Shown here: positions 7,300 through 15,802 of the stretch, piece after piece
How the letters are laid out: each line of letters opens with the position of its first letter
Position numbering within the stretch: the stretch's first letter is position 1
Assembly: GCA_040400875.1 (NCBI GenBank)
Contig: JBBAPK010000007.1
Span: 27,089 to 91,088, forward strand
Length of the DNA: 64,000 nucleotides
Origin: PBB1 sp040400875
GTDB taxonomy: Bacteria; Pseudomonadota; Gammaproteobacteria; Burkholderiales; Burkholderiaceae_C
Reading direction: 5' to 3'
The notes under the pieces: generated by a model
The model's input: only the letters and a program-made list of their open reading frames with translations
What the model was told of the DNA's origin: nothing
Database searches by the model: none
Made by a program: the position numbers and the translations under genes

Positions 7300-8529
7300 T
7301 CAGAAGGCAAGCACCTCGGTGTAGACGCCACGATCGGCCAGCATGTCGCGTGCGGCCTCGGCTTCTTTGCGTGAGGTGAACGGCCACAGCGTGGCGCGCC
7401 AACCCTTGTCGACCTTCATGATTTCGCTGCGCAGGTCACCCGACATCTTGCCGCCTGCAAAGCTCAGACCCATCATGCGCAGACGTCGCTCAGAGGCCGC
7501 CCGCGTGCCGGTGAGCGACGTCACCAGGGCGTAGACCTTGGTCGGTTTGACAACAGGCGCAGGTGTCTGGGATCGCAAAAGCTTGGCCTGACGCACGGCC
7601 TCGGCGCGCTCCTCGGAACTCAGCCCGGGGCGCAAGGCCTGCTTGGCGCTGAGTTCGATCGCCTCTGTGTCCTGTGCTGTGTCCACCTCGGTGGGCGCAT
7701 CGGATTTCGCCGAACGGTCAGCCGCCGCCGAGGCAAGAACGGCTGCGGAATCGGCTTGTTCTGCGGATGCGGCTGGCGCTGAGGCCTGGGCCTCGCCCGT
7801 CGCGTCGGAGGGTGCTGATGCGTTTGCGGCCGGCAGCTCTGGTGATTCGGGCTTCGCGGGTTCGGATGCTGCGGGCACAGCGGCTGTGGCTTGTGCCGCA
7901 CTGGCCGCCAAGACCACGCCGGCAGCCTTGTCGCCATCGGCGTCTGTGCCACCGCCCCACATCATCCCGATGGCCACCGCCGCGGCCACAAGCAGCACGG
8001 CCACGGCCGCTGCGGCAGCACGTTTTGGCTTGTCCCACAGCCGAGCGCCAAGAAACTTGGCCTTCGCGGCACTGCCCAGCAGCACACGCACACGACCTTT
8101 TCCCTTTTCGACGCACGCGGTGGTCAGGTACAGACGCACCACAGACCCCGAGGCCAGTTTTTCATCGACCGCCACTTCGCGTTGAGGCAGATCGGCCGCG
8201 CCCGGCCGCTCGGGGCTGCCATGACGCAAGGCAAACGCAGCAACGCGCTTCGCGCTGATGGGTGCGATCAAGTCCTCGCTGAACGCGGGCTTGAGCGATG
8301 TTCCCGAGGCTGGTTTTTCGGGGCGCTTGGCCAGCCGCAGCACCTTTCGCCACAGCATCTTCGGCAAGCGCTGCCATGGCTTGGCAGGTGGCTCATCTGC
8401 AGCCACAAACGGCAGCGACACCACGCCCACCCCGCTCACATGCTCGGGCTGGATGCGCTGCGCCAGCGGGTGGCGGTTGTGCCACGCCACCACTTGGGCA
8501 ACGGGGTCGTGGATGGGCGGATCGTCCAT
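7300..8529 (-). CDS. Single-pass membrane protein with C-terminal SPOR-like domain
   Basis: A 409-residue protein. Residues 1-165 are cytoplasmic-looking and basic towards the end. An Ala/Val-rich transmembrane helix follows at about 170-191 (ending IGMMWGGG). Then comes a long low-complexity Ala/Ser/Glu/Pro linker (about 195-325) and a final 75 residues that resemble a SPOR domain (KVYALVTS ... GWRATLWPFTSRKEAEAARDML). SPOR domains bind glycan strands lacking stem peptides at division septa, so the likely topology is N-in, C-periplasmic. It is not FtsN in its N-terminal part. The exact role is unknown. Confidence 0.7.
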   Translation of the reverse strand: MDDPPIHDPVAQVVAWHNRHPLAQRIQPEHVSGVGVVSLPFVAADEPPAKPWQRLPKMLWRKVLRLAKRPEKPASGTSLKPAFSEDLIAPISAKRVAAFALRHGSPERPGAADLPQREVAVDEKLASGSVVRLYLTTACVEKGKGRVRVLLGSAAKAKFLGARLWDKPKRAAAAAVAVLLVAAAVAIGMMWGGGTDADGDKAAGVVLAASAAQATAAVPAASEPAKPESPELPAANASAPSDATGEAQASAPAASAEQADSAAVLASAAADRSAKSDAPTEVDTAQDTEAIELSAKQALRPGLSSEERAEAVRQAKLLRSQTPAPVVKPTKVYALVTSLTGTRAASERRLRMMGLSFAGGKMSGDLRSEIMKVDKGWRATLWPFTSRKEAEAARDMLADRGVYTEVLAF

Positions 8530-8637
8530 AGATGGCGCCGATTTTCCGATCGCCCCGCCAGGGGAGATAGCCCGAACAGAGCCCGTCTAGGCCCCCAATC
8601 CCGCGCCAGACACGCCCATAGCGCTTGCGCTCGGCTT

Positions 8638-10911
8638 TTATTTGCGTCGAACCACCCTCACCCCGGCGATTCGTGCCACCGAATTCAGCACCTTGGTCAG
8701 CCGAGCCGCATCGCTCACCTCCAGCGTGAAGGTCATCCAGGCCGTGCCGCCCGAGCTTTCCTTGATGGACTGGGTTTTCACGCCGATCACGTTCACCCGT
8801 TCTTTCGAGAAGACGTCAGAGACGTCTCTGAGCAGCCCCTGTCGATCCGAGGCCTCAAGCACCACATCCACCGGGTACAGCGCACCCTTGTCGCCGCTGG
8901 GCTCGCCCCAGGCCACTGCGATCACCCGCTCGGGCGATCGCTGCGACATCTGCACGAAGTTGGAACAACCCCGGCGATGAATCGCCACGCCGCGGCCCCG
9001 GGTGACGTATCCACCGATCGTGTCGGGCGGTGCCGGACGGCAGCAACGCGACAAGGTCGTGAGCAGCGATTCCACCCCGACCACCAGCACCCCACCCTTG
9101 GGCGCATCGCTTTCGGGCCGGGACAGACGCTGCGCGATGCTGTCGTCGATCGACGGTGCGGGCTCGGTGGGCCGCAGCAGTGTTTCGATGGTGCGCAGCG
9201 AAAACTCGTCCTTGCCGACCACCTCGAACAAGGCGTCGGCCTGCTTGAAGCCAAGCCGGCTGGCCAGATCGTCGAGCTTGACGGCGGTCTTGCCCAGACG
9301 ATGCAGGAGTTTTTCCACCGCCTCGCGACCGCGCGCCACCGTCTGGGCCAATGCGCGCGCATTGAACCAGGCGCGCACCTTGGTCTTGGCGCGCGAGCTT
9401 TGCAGGTAGCCCAGATCGGCGTTCAACCAATCCATGGACGGGCCGCCTTCTTTGGCAACGGTCAACTCCACCGTCTGCCCGTTGGCCAGCACCGACTGCA
9501 GCGGAACCATGCTGCCGTCGACTTTCGCACCACGGCAGCGGTGACCCAACTCGGTGTGCACCGCGTAAGCAAAGTCGAGCGGAGTGGCCGGCGAGCTCAG
9601 CTCGACCACGGCACCTTGCGGCGTGAAGACATAAATGCGATCGGCCGAATCGCCCTGCGCATCGCCTGCAGCCGCATCGCTGCCTTGAACTGAAAGATCG
9701 CGTTCCCAGGCCAGCAACTGCCGCAAAACGCCCTTGCGCGCTTCGGCCAGCCGCTCGTCCACGGTGGCGGCATCGGCCACCGCGCCGCTGTATCCCTTGA
9801 CGCCAGACTCCTTGTAGACCCAATGTGCGGCAGCGCCGTGCTCGGCGTGTTCGTGCATGGTGTGCGTGCGGATCTGGATCTCGACCGGCCGGCGCGACTC
9901 GTCGAGCACCACGGTGTGCAGCGACTGGTATCCGTTGGGCTTGGGTCGGCCGATGTAATCGGAAAACTCGTCGACCACCGGCTGCAGCATCGAGTGCACC
10001 TGGCTCAGTGCGGCATAGCAATCGGACACATCGGCGACGATCACCCGCAGCGCCCGCACGTCGAGCACGCTGGCGAAATCCAGCCCCTTGCCATTCATCT
10101 TTTTCCAGATGCTGTAGATGTGCTTGGGGCGGCCGTGGACCTCGGCTTCGATACCGTGCAATTGAAGATGGGACGCCAGCCGCAGCCTGAAGGCCTCGAC
10201 GCCTTGCTCGCGCTCGGCGCGCTTTTCGTCGAGCAGCTTGGCCACCGATTTGTACTGCTGCGGCTGCAAGAAGCGAAACGCGAGGTCTTCGAGCTCCCAC
10301 TTGATCTGACCGATGCCCAAGCGATGGGCCAGCGGCGCAAACACCTGCATCGATTCCAGCGCCAGCGGCTTGGGGCATGCGTTCTTGCTCGCCGCGTAGT
10401 AGCGCAAGGTCTGCAGCCGCGAGGCCAGACGCAGCAGCACCACCCGCAGATCGCGCGAGAACGTCAGCAGCATCTTGCGAACCAGTTCGGTCTGCTGCTT
10501 GCGCTGCTCGCCTTCGAAGCTGGCTTCACGCGCCGCGCGCTGGATCTGCACGAGCTTGCGGGTGCTGCTGACCAGGCTGGCATGCGAAGCCCCGAAGGCC
10601 TTGGCCACCATCTCCTCGGGTTTTTGCAGGTAATCGCCGGCGTAGACCAGGTAGGCGGCCGCGCGCAACGACGGCGCCGAGCCCATCTGATCGAGGATCT
10701 CGCTCACGCCGTCGGCGTGCTCCAGGGCATCTTCGCCAGTGTCCAGCGCTTGTCCGGCCAGCAAAGGCTCGGCGAACGCGCGTGCACGCTGGCGCTGCAA
10801 CTCACCTTCGTGGTCGGCCAGCACATCGCGCTGCGGTGAATCGGGCGGCTCATCGCCAGGCGGCGCCAAGCGCAACGCGCTGGCCTTGGTCGCCTGGGTG
10901 CCTGTCTTCAT
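8638..10911 (-). CDS. relA: (p)ppGpp synthetase, RelA type
   Basis: A 757-residue Rel/Spo protein, normal long-form length. The synthetase domain lies at about 255-370 (GRPKHIYSIWKKM, VRALRVIV, GRPKPNGYQSLHT, VEIQIRTHTMHEHAEHGAAA). It is followed by TGS (IYVFTPQGAVVELSS), helical and zinc-finger regions and a C-terminal ACT domain. The HD hydrolase region (about 50-150) lacks the His-Asp pair: the usual HD position reads AAAYLVYAGDYL. It should therefore make but not degrade (p)ppGpp, responding to uncharged tRNA on ribosomes. Its ATG overlaps the stop of the upstream hydrolase gene (ATGA). Confidence 0.95.
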   Translation of the reverse strand: MKTGTQATKASALRLAPPGDEPPDSPQRDVLADHEGELQRQRARAFAEPLLAGQALDTGEDALEHADGVSEILDQMGSAPSLRAAAYLVYAGDYLQKPEEMVAKAFGASHASLVSSTRKLVQIQRAAREASFEGEQRKQQTELVRKMLLTFSRDLRVVLLRLASRLQTLRYYAASKNACPKPLALESMQVFAPLAHRLGIGQIKWELEDLAFRFLQPQQYKSVAKLLDEKRAEREQGVEAFRLRLASHLQLHGIEAEVHGRPKHIYSIWKKMNGKGLDFASVLDVRALRVIVADVSDCYAALSQVHSMLQPVVDEFSDYIGRPKPNGYQSLHTVVLDESRRPVEIQIRTHTMHEHAEHGAAAHWVYKESGVKGYSGAVADAATVDERLAEARKGVLRQLLAWERDLSVQGSDAAAGDAQGDSADRIYVFTPQGAVVELSSPATPLDFAYAVHTELGHRCRGAKVDGSMVPLQSVLANGQTVELTVAKEGGPSMDWLNADLGYLQSSRAKTKVRAWFNARALAQTVARGREAVEKLLHRLGKTAVKLDDLASRLGFKQADALFEVVGKDEFSLRTIETLLRPTEPAPSIDDSIAQRLSRPESDAPKGGVLVVGVESLLTTLSRCCRPAPPDTIGGYVTRGRGVAIHRRGCSNFVQMSQRSPERVIAVAWGEPSGDKGALYPVDVVLEASDRQGLLRDVSDVFSKERVNVIGVKTQSIKESSGGTAWMTFTLEVSDAARLTKVLNSVARIAGVRVVRRK

Positions 10912-11792
10912 GAAGCCAGCAAGAACTCGCGCACCGCTTGCACCTGATCGTGCGCCACCAGCGTGGGCGCATGGCCCACACCGCTGAATTGCCGCAAGGC
11001 GGCACGCGGCCCGCGCTGCGTCATGGCCTGCGCCGTGGCTTCGCTGAGCAAATCCGATTCGGCGCCGCGCAGCAAAAGCGTCGGGCAGGCGATGGCGTCA
11101 TAGGCGTGCCACAGCACCGCTTCGCTCAGTGCAGCCGCTTCGGGCGTGGCAGCGCGAAATGGCACGGCGATCGACGGGTCGTAGTGCGAGCGGAATCCAC
11201 CGCCATCGGCCGCGGCTATGGGCCTGAGCATGGGCCGCGTGAGCGCGAGCCATTGTTCTTTTGTGTGGGGGCCGAAGCCGCGCGAGTTCGACCCCATGTA
11301 CTCGGCGGCATCTTCTGGCGTCGCCCAAGTCTGGGCTGTACCCACATAGTTGCCGATGCGTGTGAGCGCGGCGGCCTCGAGCGCCGGGCCGATGTCGTTG
11401 ATGACCAGCCTGTGGATTGGGCCAGATGCCAGGCTGGCCAGCACCATGCCGATCAGCCCGCCCATCGAGGTGCCCACCCAATGCACCGTCTCGGCGTTGA
11501 CGCGGGCCAGCACGGTGACCATGTCGGCCACGTAACGCGGGATGGCGTAATCCATCGGCTGCGGCAGCCAGTCGGATTCACCGCGACCGGCCACGTCCAC
11601 ACAGACCACGCGGTAGTCGCTGCACATGGCGCGGGCCAGCACATCAAAGTCGCGCCCCTGACGCGTCAGACCGTGCACGCACACCAAAACGCGGGGATTG
11701 GCCGGATCACCCCACTCCCAATAAGCCACGCGGTGCAGGCCGCCGGCATCAAGACAGCTCACGCGGTGAAGTCGGGGTTCGCGTTCAGACAT
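10908..11792 (-). CDS. Alpha/beta-fold hydrolase
   Basis: A 294-residue alpha/beta hydrolase. The oxyanion-hole motif is CVHGLTRQG (about 38-46), the nucleophile elbow is GTSMGG (S109), and the catalytic His lies in SGVGHAPTL near residue 272. There is no signal peptide, so it is cytoplasmic. It is translationally coupled to relA through an ATGA overlap, an order seen in related bacteria, but its substrate is unknown. It is divergent from bdhA. Confidence 0.85.
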   Translation of the reverse strand: MSEREPRLHRVSCLDAGGLHRVAYWEWGDPANPRVLVCVHGLTRQGRDFDVLARAMCSDYRVVCVDVAGRGESDWLPQPMDYAIPRYVADMVTVLARVNAETVHWVGTSMGGLIGMVLASLASGPIHRLVINDIGPALEAAALTRIGNYVGTAQTWATPEDAAEYMGSNSRGFGPHTKEQWLALTRPMLRPIAAADGGGFRSHYDPSIAVPFRAATPEAAALSEAVLWHAYDAIACPTLLLRGAESDLLSEATAQAMTQRGPRAALRQFSGVGHAPTLVAHDQVQAVREFLLAS

Positions 11793-11842
11793 GGGCGGAT
11801 CCAGTGTTGGCTCAAGTTGAGATAGATGCCCATCACGGCTCT

Positions 11843-11862
11843 TTGATAATGCATCGTATCAA
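11843..11862. promoter_or_regulatory. Inverted repeat, candidate operator of bdhA
   Basis: A perfect dyad TTGATA-N8-TATCAA between the divergent hydrolase and bdhA starts, 24 bp before the bdhA ATG. Its position suggests a repressor or activator site. The binding protein is not known. Confidence 0.4.
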
Positions 11863-11886
11863 TCCAACCAGCCTGAAGGAATCGAC

Positions 11887-12657
11887 ATGTTCAAAGGAAA
11901 AACAGCGCTCATCACCGGATCAACCAGCGGCATCGGTCTGGGCATCGCGCTGAGTCTGGCGCGTCAGGGCGCCAACATCGTGCTCAACGGTTTCGGCGAC
12001 GTCGAAGCGCCCAAGGCCCAGGTGGCAGCGCACGGGGTGCAGGTGATTCACCACGGCGCCGACATGACCAAGCCGGCCGAGATCGCCGACATGTTCGCGG
12101 TGGCCACGGCGACCTTGGGTGGCGTCGACATCCTCGTCAACAACGCCGGCATCCAGCACGTGGCCAACGTCGAGGACTTTCCGGTGGAAAAGTGGGACGC
12201 GATCATCGCGATCAACCTGAGCTCGGCGTTCCACACCACCCGGCTGGCCATCCCCGGCATGCGCGCGAAAAACTGGGGCCGCGTGATCAACCTGGCGTCA
12301 GTGCACGGCCTGGTGGGCTCGGCGCAAAAGGCGGCCTATGTGGCCGCCAAGCACGGCATCGTGGGGTTCTCGAAGGTAGTGGCACTCGAGACCGTCGCCA
12401 CCGGCATCACGGTCAACACCATCTGCCCGGGCTGGGTGCTCACACCGCTGGTTCAAAAGCAGATCGATGACCGTGCTGTGCGCGAAGGCATCAGCGTCGA
12501 GGAAGCTGGCCGCCGTCTGCTTGGCGACAAGCAACCTTCGCAACAGTTCGTCACGCCCGAGCAACTGGGTGAACTGGCGGTGTTCCTGTGCTCGCCGGCC
12601 GGTGACCAGGTTCGCGGCGTCGCCTGGAACATGGACGGCGGCTGGGCAGCGCAGTAA
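11887..12657 (+). CDS. bdhA: D-3-hydroxybutyrate dehydrogenase
   Basis: A 256-residue short-chain dehydrogenase that interconverts 3-hydroxybutyrate and acetoacetate with NAD, a late step of polyhydroxybutyrate breakdown. The Rossmann motif TGSTSGIGLG is at 10-19 and NNAGIQHV at 85-92. The catalytic residues are S138, Y151 and K155 in YVAAKHG. The segment GWVLTPLVQKQI and the C-terminal WNMDGGW are typical of bacterial BdhA rather than generic SDRs. A GAAGGA ribosome site precedes the ATG. Confidence 0.93.
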   Translation: MFKGKTALITGSTSGIGLGIALSLARQGANIVLNGFGDVEAPKAQVAAHGVQVIHHGADMTKPAEIADMFAVATATLGGVDILVNNAGIQHVANVEDFPVEKWDAIIAINLSSAFHTTRLAIPGMRAKNWGRVINLASVHGLVGSAQKAAYVAAKHGIVGFSKVVALETVATGITVNTICPGWVLTPLVQKQIDDRAVREGISVEEAGRRLLGDKQPSQQFVTPEQLGELAVFLCSPAGDQVRGVAWNMDGGWAAQ

Positions 12658-12684
12658 GCGCCACAGCCAGCCCCTGGCGTCAGA

Positions 12685-13416
12685 TCACTTGCTCATTTGC
12701 ACCGTGCCGTTCACGGTGACGGTGACGCTGGTCTGACCCGCTTCGATGGGCATCGGTGCGTCGTTTTGCACCGACATCGAACGCGCCATGGCAAACATCG
12801 GCACCGGGTTCGAGCCCGGGTCGTTGGTGCTCACGCTGACCTCGCGAACCACGTAGCTCGAGTAGCCAAACTGCTTGGTCACCTCGGCGGCCTGGGCGCG
12901 GTAGCGGCTGATGGCCTGAGACAGCGCGCCAGCCTCGGCCTTCTCGCGCTGTTCACGCGACAAGCCTTGGGACACCCGGGCGATGCCCATGCTCTGGATG
13001 CGGCCAGCCAGTTGACTGAGGCCTGGCAAATCGCGGCCCTCGAACACCACCTCGGCGCTGCCTTGCCAGCCGGAAATTGCGTTCTTCGGGCTGTAGCGCG
13101 GGCTGAGTGAGAAGTTGCCGGTGCGCACGTCGATCTGCCCCGGGCGGCTCACGCTGCGTGCTTCGGCCAGTGCCGACTCCACCGCCTGCTTCAGGGACGA
13201 CTGCACCGCGCTCGCATCGACGCCGTCGCGGTTGGTCATCAGCGTGATGGTCAGCATGTCGCGGGTGACGTCGGTGCTGGCGGTGGCGGTGAGCGCCACC
13301 ACGCCGCTGGGCGCTGCCTGCTCGGCGGCGAATGCGGCACTCGAGATGGACGCTGCCGCGACAACGCAGGCCGTCAGTCGGCCAAACAGCTTGGAATGGG
13401 TGGTCATGGGTTTCAT
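12685..13416 (-). CDS. Periplasmic SIMPL-domain (DUF541) protein
   Basis: A 243-residue protein with a clear Sec signal peptide (KLFGRLTACVVAAASISS, cleavage near AFA-AEQ). A SIMPL/DUF541 domain follows, with TATASTDVTRDMLTITL, the mid-region DVRTGNFSLSPRYS and the C-terminal ASVTVTVNGTVQM-like strand. The family is oxidative-stress associated in some bacteria, but the biochemical role is poorly defined. The ATG at 13416 starts the signal peptide correctly; an upstream in-frame start would bury it, and an ATG three codons later is also possible. It is convergent with bdhA. Confidence 0.85.
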   Translation of the reverse strand: MKPMTTHSKLFGRLTACVVAAASISSAAFAAEQAAPSGVVALTATASTDVTRDMLTITLMTNRDGVDASAVQSSLKQAVESALAEARSVSRPGQIDVRTGNFSLSPRYSPKNAISGWQGSAEVVFEGRDLPGLSQLAGRIQSMGIARVSQGLSREQREKAEAGALSQAISRYRAQAAEVTKQFGYSSYVVREVSVSTNDPGSNPVPMFAMARSMSVQNDAPMPIEAGQTSVTVTVNGTVQMSK

Positions 13417-13529
13417 GGTTTCATGGGCCGAGGCGTTGGCATCGCAAAGCGCGATCACACAGCGTAACGCCAGGCGTTCGCATGCCGATGACACAGGCCT
13501 GCGAATGTCGAGACAGCCTCGCCAGATCT

Positions 13530-13595
13530 TTGTAACGAATGGTCAATGCACGCTCCTGCAGCCCGCAAAGCCGCGCAGAATCTGGCTTGTTACAA
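13530..13595. promoter_or_regulatory. Paired TTGTAAC/GTTACAA half-sites upstream of the response regulator gene
   Basis: TTGTAAC at 13530-13536 and its inverse GTTACAA at 13589-13595 flank a 52-bp spacer just before the ompR-like gene. GTTACA-type half-sites resemble those bound by OmpR/PhoB-family regulators, so autoregulation is possible. No promoter elements were assigned. Confidence 0.3.
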
Positions 13596-13608
13596 ATAGG
13601 AGAGCGTC

Positions 13609-14343
13609 ATGAACGCGACCCCTTCTGAACGAGCCGATCGCATCGTGGTGGTGGACGACGATGCCCGCATCCGTGATCTGTTGCGCCGCTACCTGAGCCA
13701 GGAAGGCTTCGAGGTGCTGCTCGCCGAAGACGGCAAGGCGCTCAGCCGCCACCTCAGCCGCGAAAGCGTCGACCTGATCGTGCTCGATCTGATGCTGCCT
13801 GGCGAAGACGGTCTGTCCATCTGCCGTCGGCTGCGCCACAGCAACGACCTCACGCCCATCATCATGCTCACGGCCAAGGTCGAAGACGTCGACCGCATCG
13901 TGGGTCTTGAAGTCGGCGCCGACGACTACCTGCCCAAACCGTTCAACCCGCGCGAGTTGCTGGCGCGCGTGAATGCCGTGCTGCGCCGGCGGCCCTTGCT
14001 CGAGGCGCCGGGCGCGCCGGGCAAGGAAGCGCAGACCATCACCTTTGGTGACTTCGAATTCGATCTTTCGCTGCGCAGGCTGTCCAAATCAGGCGAGCCG
14101 GTCGCGCTGACCACGGGCGAGTTCTCAATGCTCAAGGCGCTGGTGCGCCACCCGAGGCAACCGCTCACGCGCGACAAATTGGCACAACTGGCGCGAGGCC
14201 GCGAGTTCGAGCCCTTCGACCGCAGCCTCGATGTGCAGGTGTCGCGGCTGCGCAAGATGATCGAGCCCGATCCGGCACAGCCGCGCTACATCCAGACGGT
14301 GTGGGGCGTGGGCTATGTCTTTGTGCCCGACGAGTCGGCCTGA
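13609..14343 (+). CDS. ompR: OmpR-type response regulator
   Basis: A 244-residue two-domain regulator. The receiver domain (10-125) has the acidic pocket VVDDD, phospho-acceptor D60 in LIVLDLMLPGEDG and the conserved Lys in YLPKPFNPREL. The winged-helix domain (145-240) ends in RYIQTVWGVGYVFVP. AGGAG precedes the ATG. The sensor gene follows 33 bp downstream. The pair matches betaproteobacterial OmpR/EnvZ; by analogy it responds to osmolarity or envelope conditions, but the signal here is inferred. Confidence 0.9.
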   Translation: MNATPSERADRIVVVDDDARIRDLLRRYLSQEGFEVLLAEDGKALSRHLSRESVDLIVLDLMLPGEDGLSICRRLRHSNDLTPIIMLTAKVEDVDRIVGLEVGADDYLPKPFNPRELLARVNAVLRRRPLLEAPGAPGKEAQTITFGDFEFDLSLRRLSKSGEPVALTTGEFSMLKALVRHPRQPLTRDKLAQLARGREFEPFDRSLDVQVSRLRKMIEPDPAQPRYIQTVWGVGYVFVPDESA

Positions 14344-14376
14344 CGCGCCAGCGCGCCTGACTGCAGCGCCTGCCCA

Positions 14377-15705
14377 ATGGCAAGACGTCAGCCCGCGCTG
14401 AGCCTTTTCTGGCGCACCTTCGTGCTGCTGCTGGTCTTGCTGGTCGGTGGCGTTTTCGCCTGGACCCAGACCTTTCGCGCGCTCGAGTTCGAGCCTCGTG
14501 CGGTGCAGGCCGCGCAGCAAATCGCCAGCCTCGTCAACATCTCACGCGTGGCACTGAGCGGGCCCGACGCCATCAGCCGCCTGACCATCATCAAGGCCGC
14601 TTCAGCCGACGCCGCGGTCAAGTTCGCGCCCCGCGAGCCGGGCGACCGCTGGACGCCCTACGAGGTCGATCGTTTCTCGCGTGCCATAGCAGCCGAGTTG
14701 CGCTCACGCCTGGGTGCCGACACGCTGGTGGCCCGAGAGCTCAACGGCGTGTCGGGCCTGTGGGTCGGCTTCCAGATCGAAGACGACGCTTACTGGCTGC
14801 AGGCCGATCCGACCCGGCTGGGCGCTATGGCCATCAGCACGCTGCTGATCTGGGTCGGCATCGCGCTGGCCATCACGATCTTTGGTGCCCTGGCCATTGC
14901 CACGGCCATCACCAAGCCGCTGCGCGAGTTGTCGTTCACGGCCAGCCGCATCCGCGAAGGTGAGTTCGATTCGCGGCTCGACAAGAACACGCTGACCAGT
15001 GAGATCCGGCAGGTCAACATGGGCTTCAACCGCATGGCGCGCGAACTGGCCAAACTGGAAGACGACCGCGCGGTGATGCTCGCTGGCATCTCGCACGACC
15101 TGCGCACGCCGCTGGCGCGACTGCGGCTGGAAGCAGAGATGAGCGTGCACGACGAGGAAGCGCTCAACAACATGGCGCTCGATATCGATCAGCTCGACGC
15201 GATCATCGACAAGTTCATGGACTATTCGCGGCCTGGCGACGCGCGTCTGGCGTCCATTTCGCTGGCCGGGGTGATCGACCGCGAAAGCGCGGCCTTTCGC
15301 GATCCGTCGGGCATCAAGATCACCTCCAGGGTGCCCGCCGAAGTCATGGTGATCGCCGACGAGACCGAACTCGGGCGCGTGCTGCAAAACCTGTTTGAAA
15401 ACGCCCGCCGCTACGGGCGCAGCACCGATGACGACATGGCGCATGTGGATGTGACCTGCGCCCCCGAAGGCCCTTGGCTCAAGCTGATCGTGCGCGACCA
15501 TGGCCCTGGCGTCGCGATTGAAAAGCTCGCCAAGCTGACCACGCCTTTTTACCGCGCAGACTCAGCACGAACCGCTGCCACCGGCGCCGGTCTGGGACTG
15601 GCGATTGTGGAAAAGGCGATTCAGCGCATGGGCGGCGCGCTGGACTTCGATCTGCCCAGCGACGGCGGCTTCGTGGTGCAGATCACGCTCAAGCGGCCCC
15701 TGTAG
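14377..15705 (+). CDS. envZ: EnvZ-type sensor histidine kinase
   Basis: A 442-residue inner-membrane kinase. Transmembrane helix 1 is at about 11-30, a periplasmic loop at 31-150 and transmembrane helix 2 at 151-173. HAMP follows to about 225, then the dimerisation domain with the H box GISHDLRTPLARLR (phospho-acceptor H240). The ATPase domain has an N box (LQNLFENARRYG) and a G box (GAGLGLAIV). It partners the regulator just upstream. Its last 19 bases lie inside a 105-bp sequence that is repeated 1.3 kb downstream beyond a glycosyltransferase gene. Confidence 0.92.
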   Translation: MARRQPALSLFWRTFVLLLVLLVGGVFAWTQTFRALEFEPRAVQAAQQIASLVNISRVALSGPDAISRLTIIKAASADAAVKFAPREPGDRWTPYEVDRFSRAIAAELRSRLGADTLVARELNGVSGLWVGFQIEDDAYWLQADPTRLGAMAISTLLIWVGIALAITIFGALAIATAITKPLRELSFTASRIREGEFDSRLDKNTLTSEIRQVNMGFNRMARELAKLEDDRAVMLAGISHDLRTPLARLRLEAEMSVHDEEALNNMALDIDQLDAIIDKFMDYSRPGDARLASISLAGVIDRESAAFRDPSGIKITSRVPAEVMVIADETELGRVLQNLFENARRYGRSTDDDMAHVDVTCAPEGPWLKLIVRDHGPGVAIEKLAKLTTPFYRADSARTAATGAGLGLAIVEKAIQRMGGALDFDLPSDGGFVVQITLKRPL

Positions 15706-15791
15706 CGGCCCGCGCCGCAGGGCTTCAGCGCATCAGCAGACACACGGCGCGCGCTTCGATCGACTCGCCGCGGCCCACCGGGCCCATGCCT
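15687..15791. repeat. 105-bp direct repeat, copy 1
   Basis: It holds the last bases of envZ, the envZ-ispF junction and the last 67 bases of ispF. It matches 17108-17212 in all but two positions: copy 1 reads TGTAGCGG where copy 2 reads TGTGGCAG. The two copies bracket 1316 bp of unique DNA that contains only a glycosyltransferase gene. Confidence 0.95.
15725..15791 (-). pseudogene. 3' remnant of ispF within repeat copy 1
   Basis: This is identical to the last 21-22 codons and stop of the intact ispF gene at 17146-17212. It has no upstream part and cannot be expressed as an enzyme. It marks the original convergent envZ-ispF junction, which was duplicated when the glycosyltransferase segment came to lie here. 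Confidence 0.85.
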
Positions 15792-15802
15792 GGCCTGCCG
15801 TC

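Noticed and set aside
7891..9693. A 600-codon open frame on the plus strand
   Set aside because: It crosses the SPOR gene and relA antisense and has only low-complexity His/Arg sequence.
8638..10911. Bifunctional SpoT/Rel enzyme
   Set aside because: The His-Asp hydrolase pair is missing at the HD position, so a synthetase-only RelA is the better call.
12659..12680. CGCCA ... TGGCG pairing between bdhA and the SIMPL gene
   Set aside because: Short stem, long loop and no T run.
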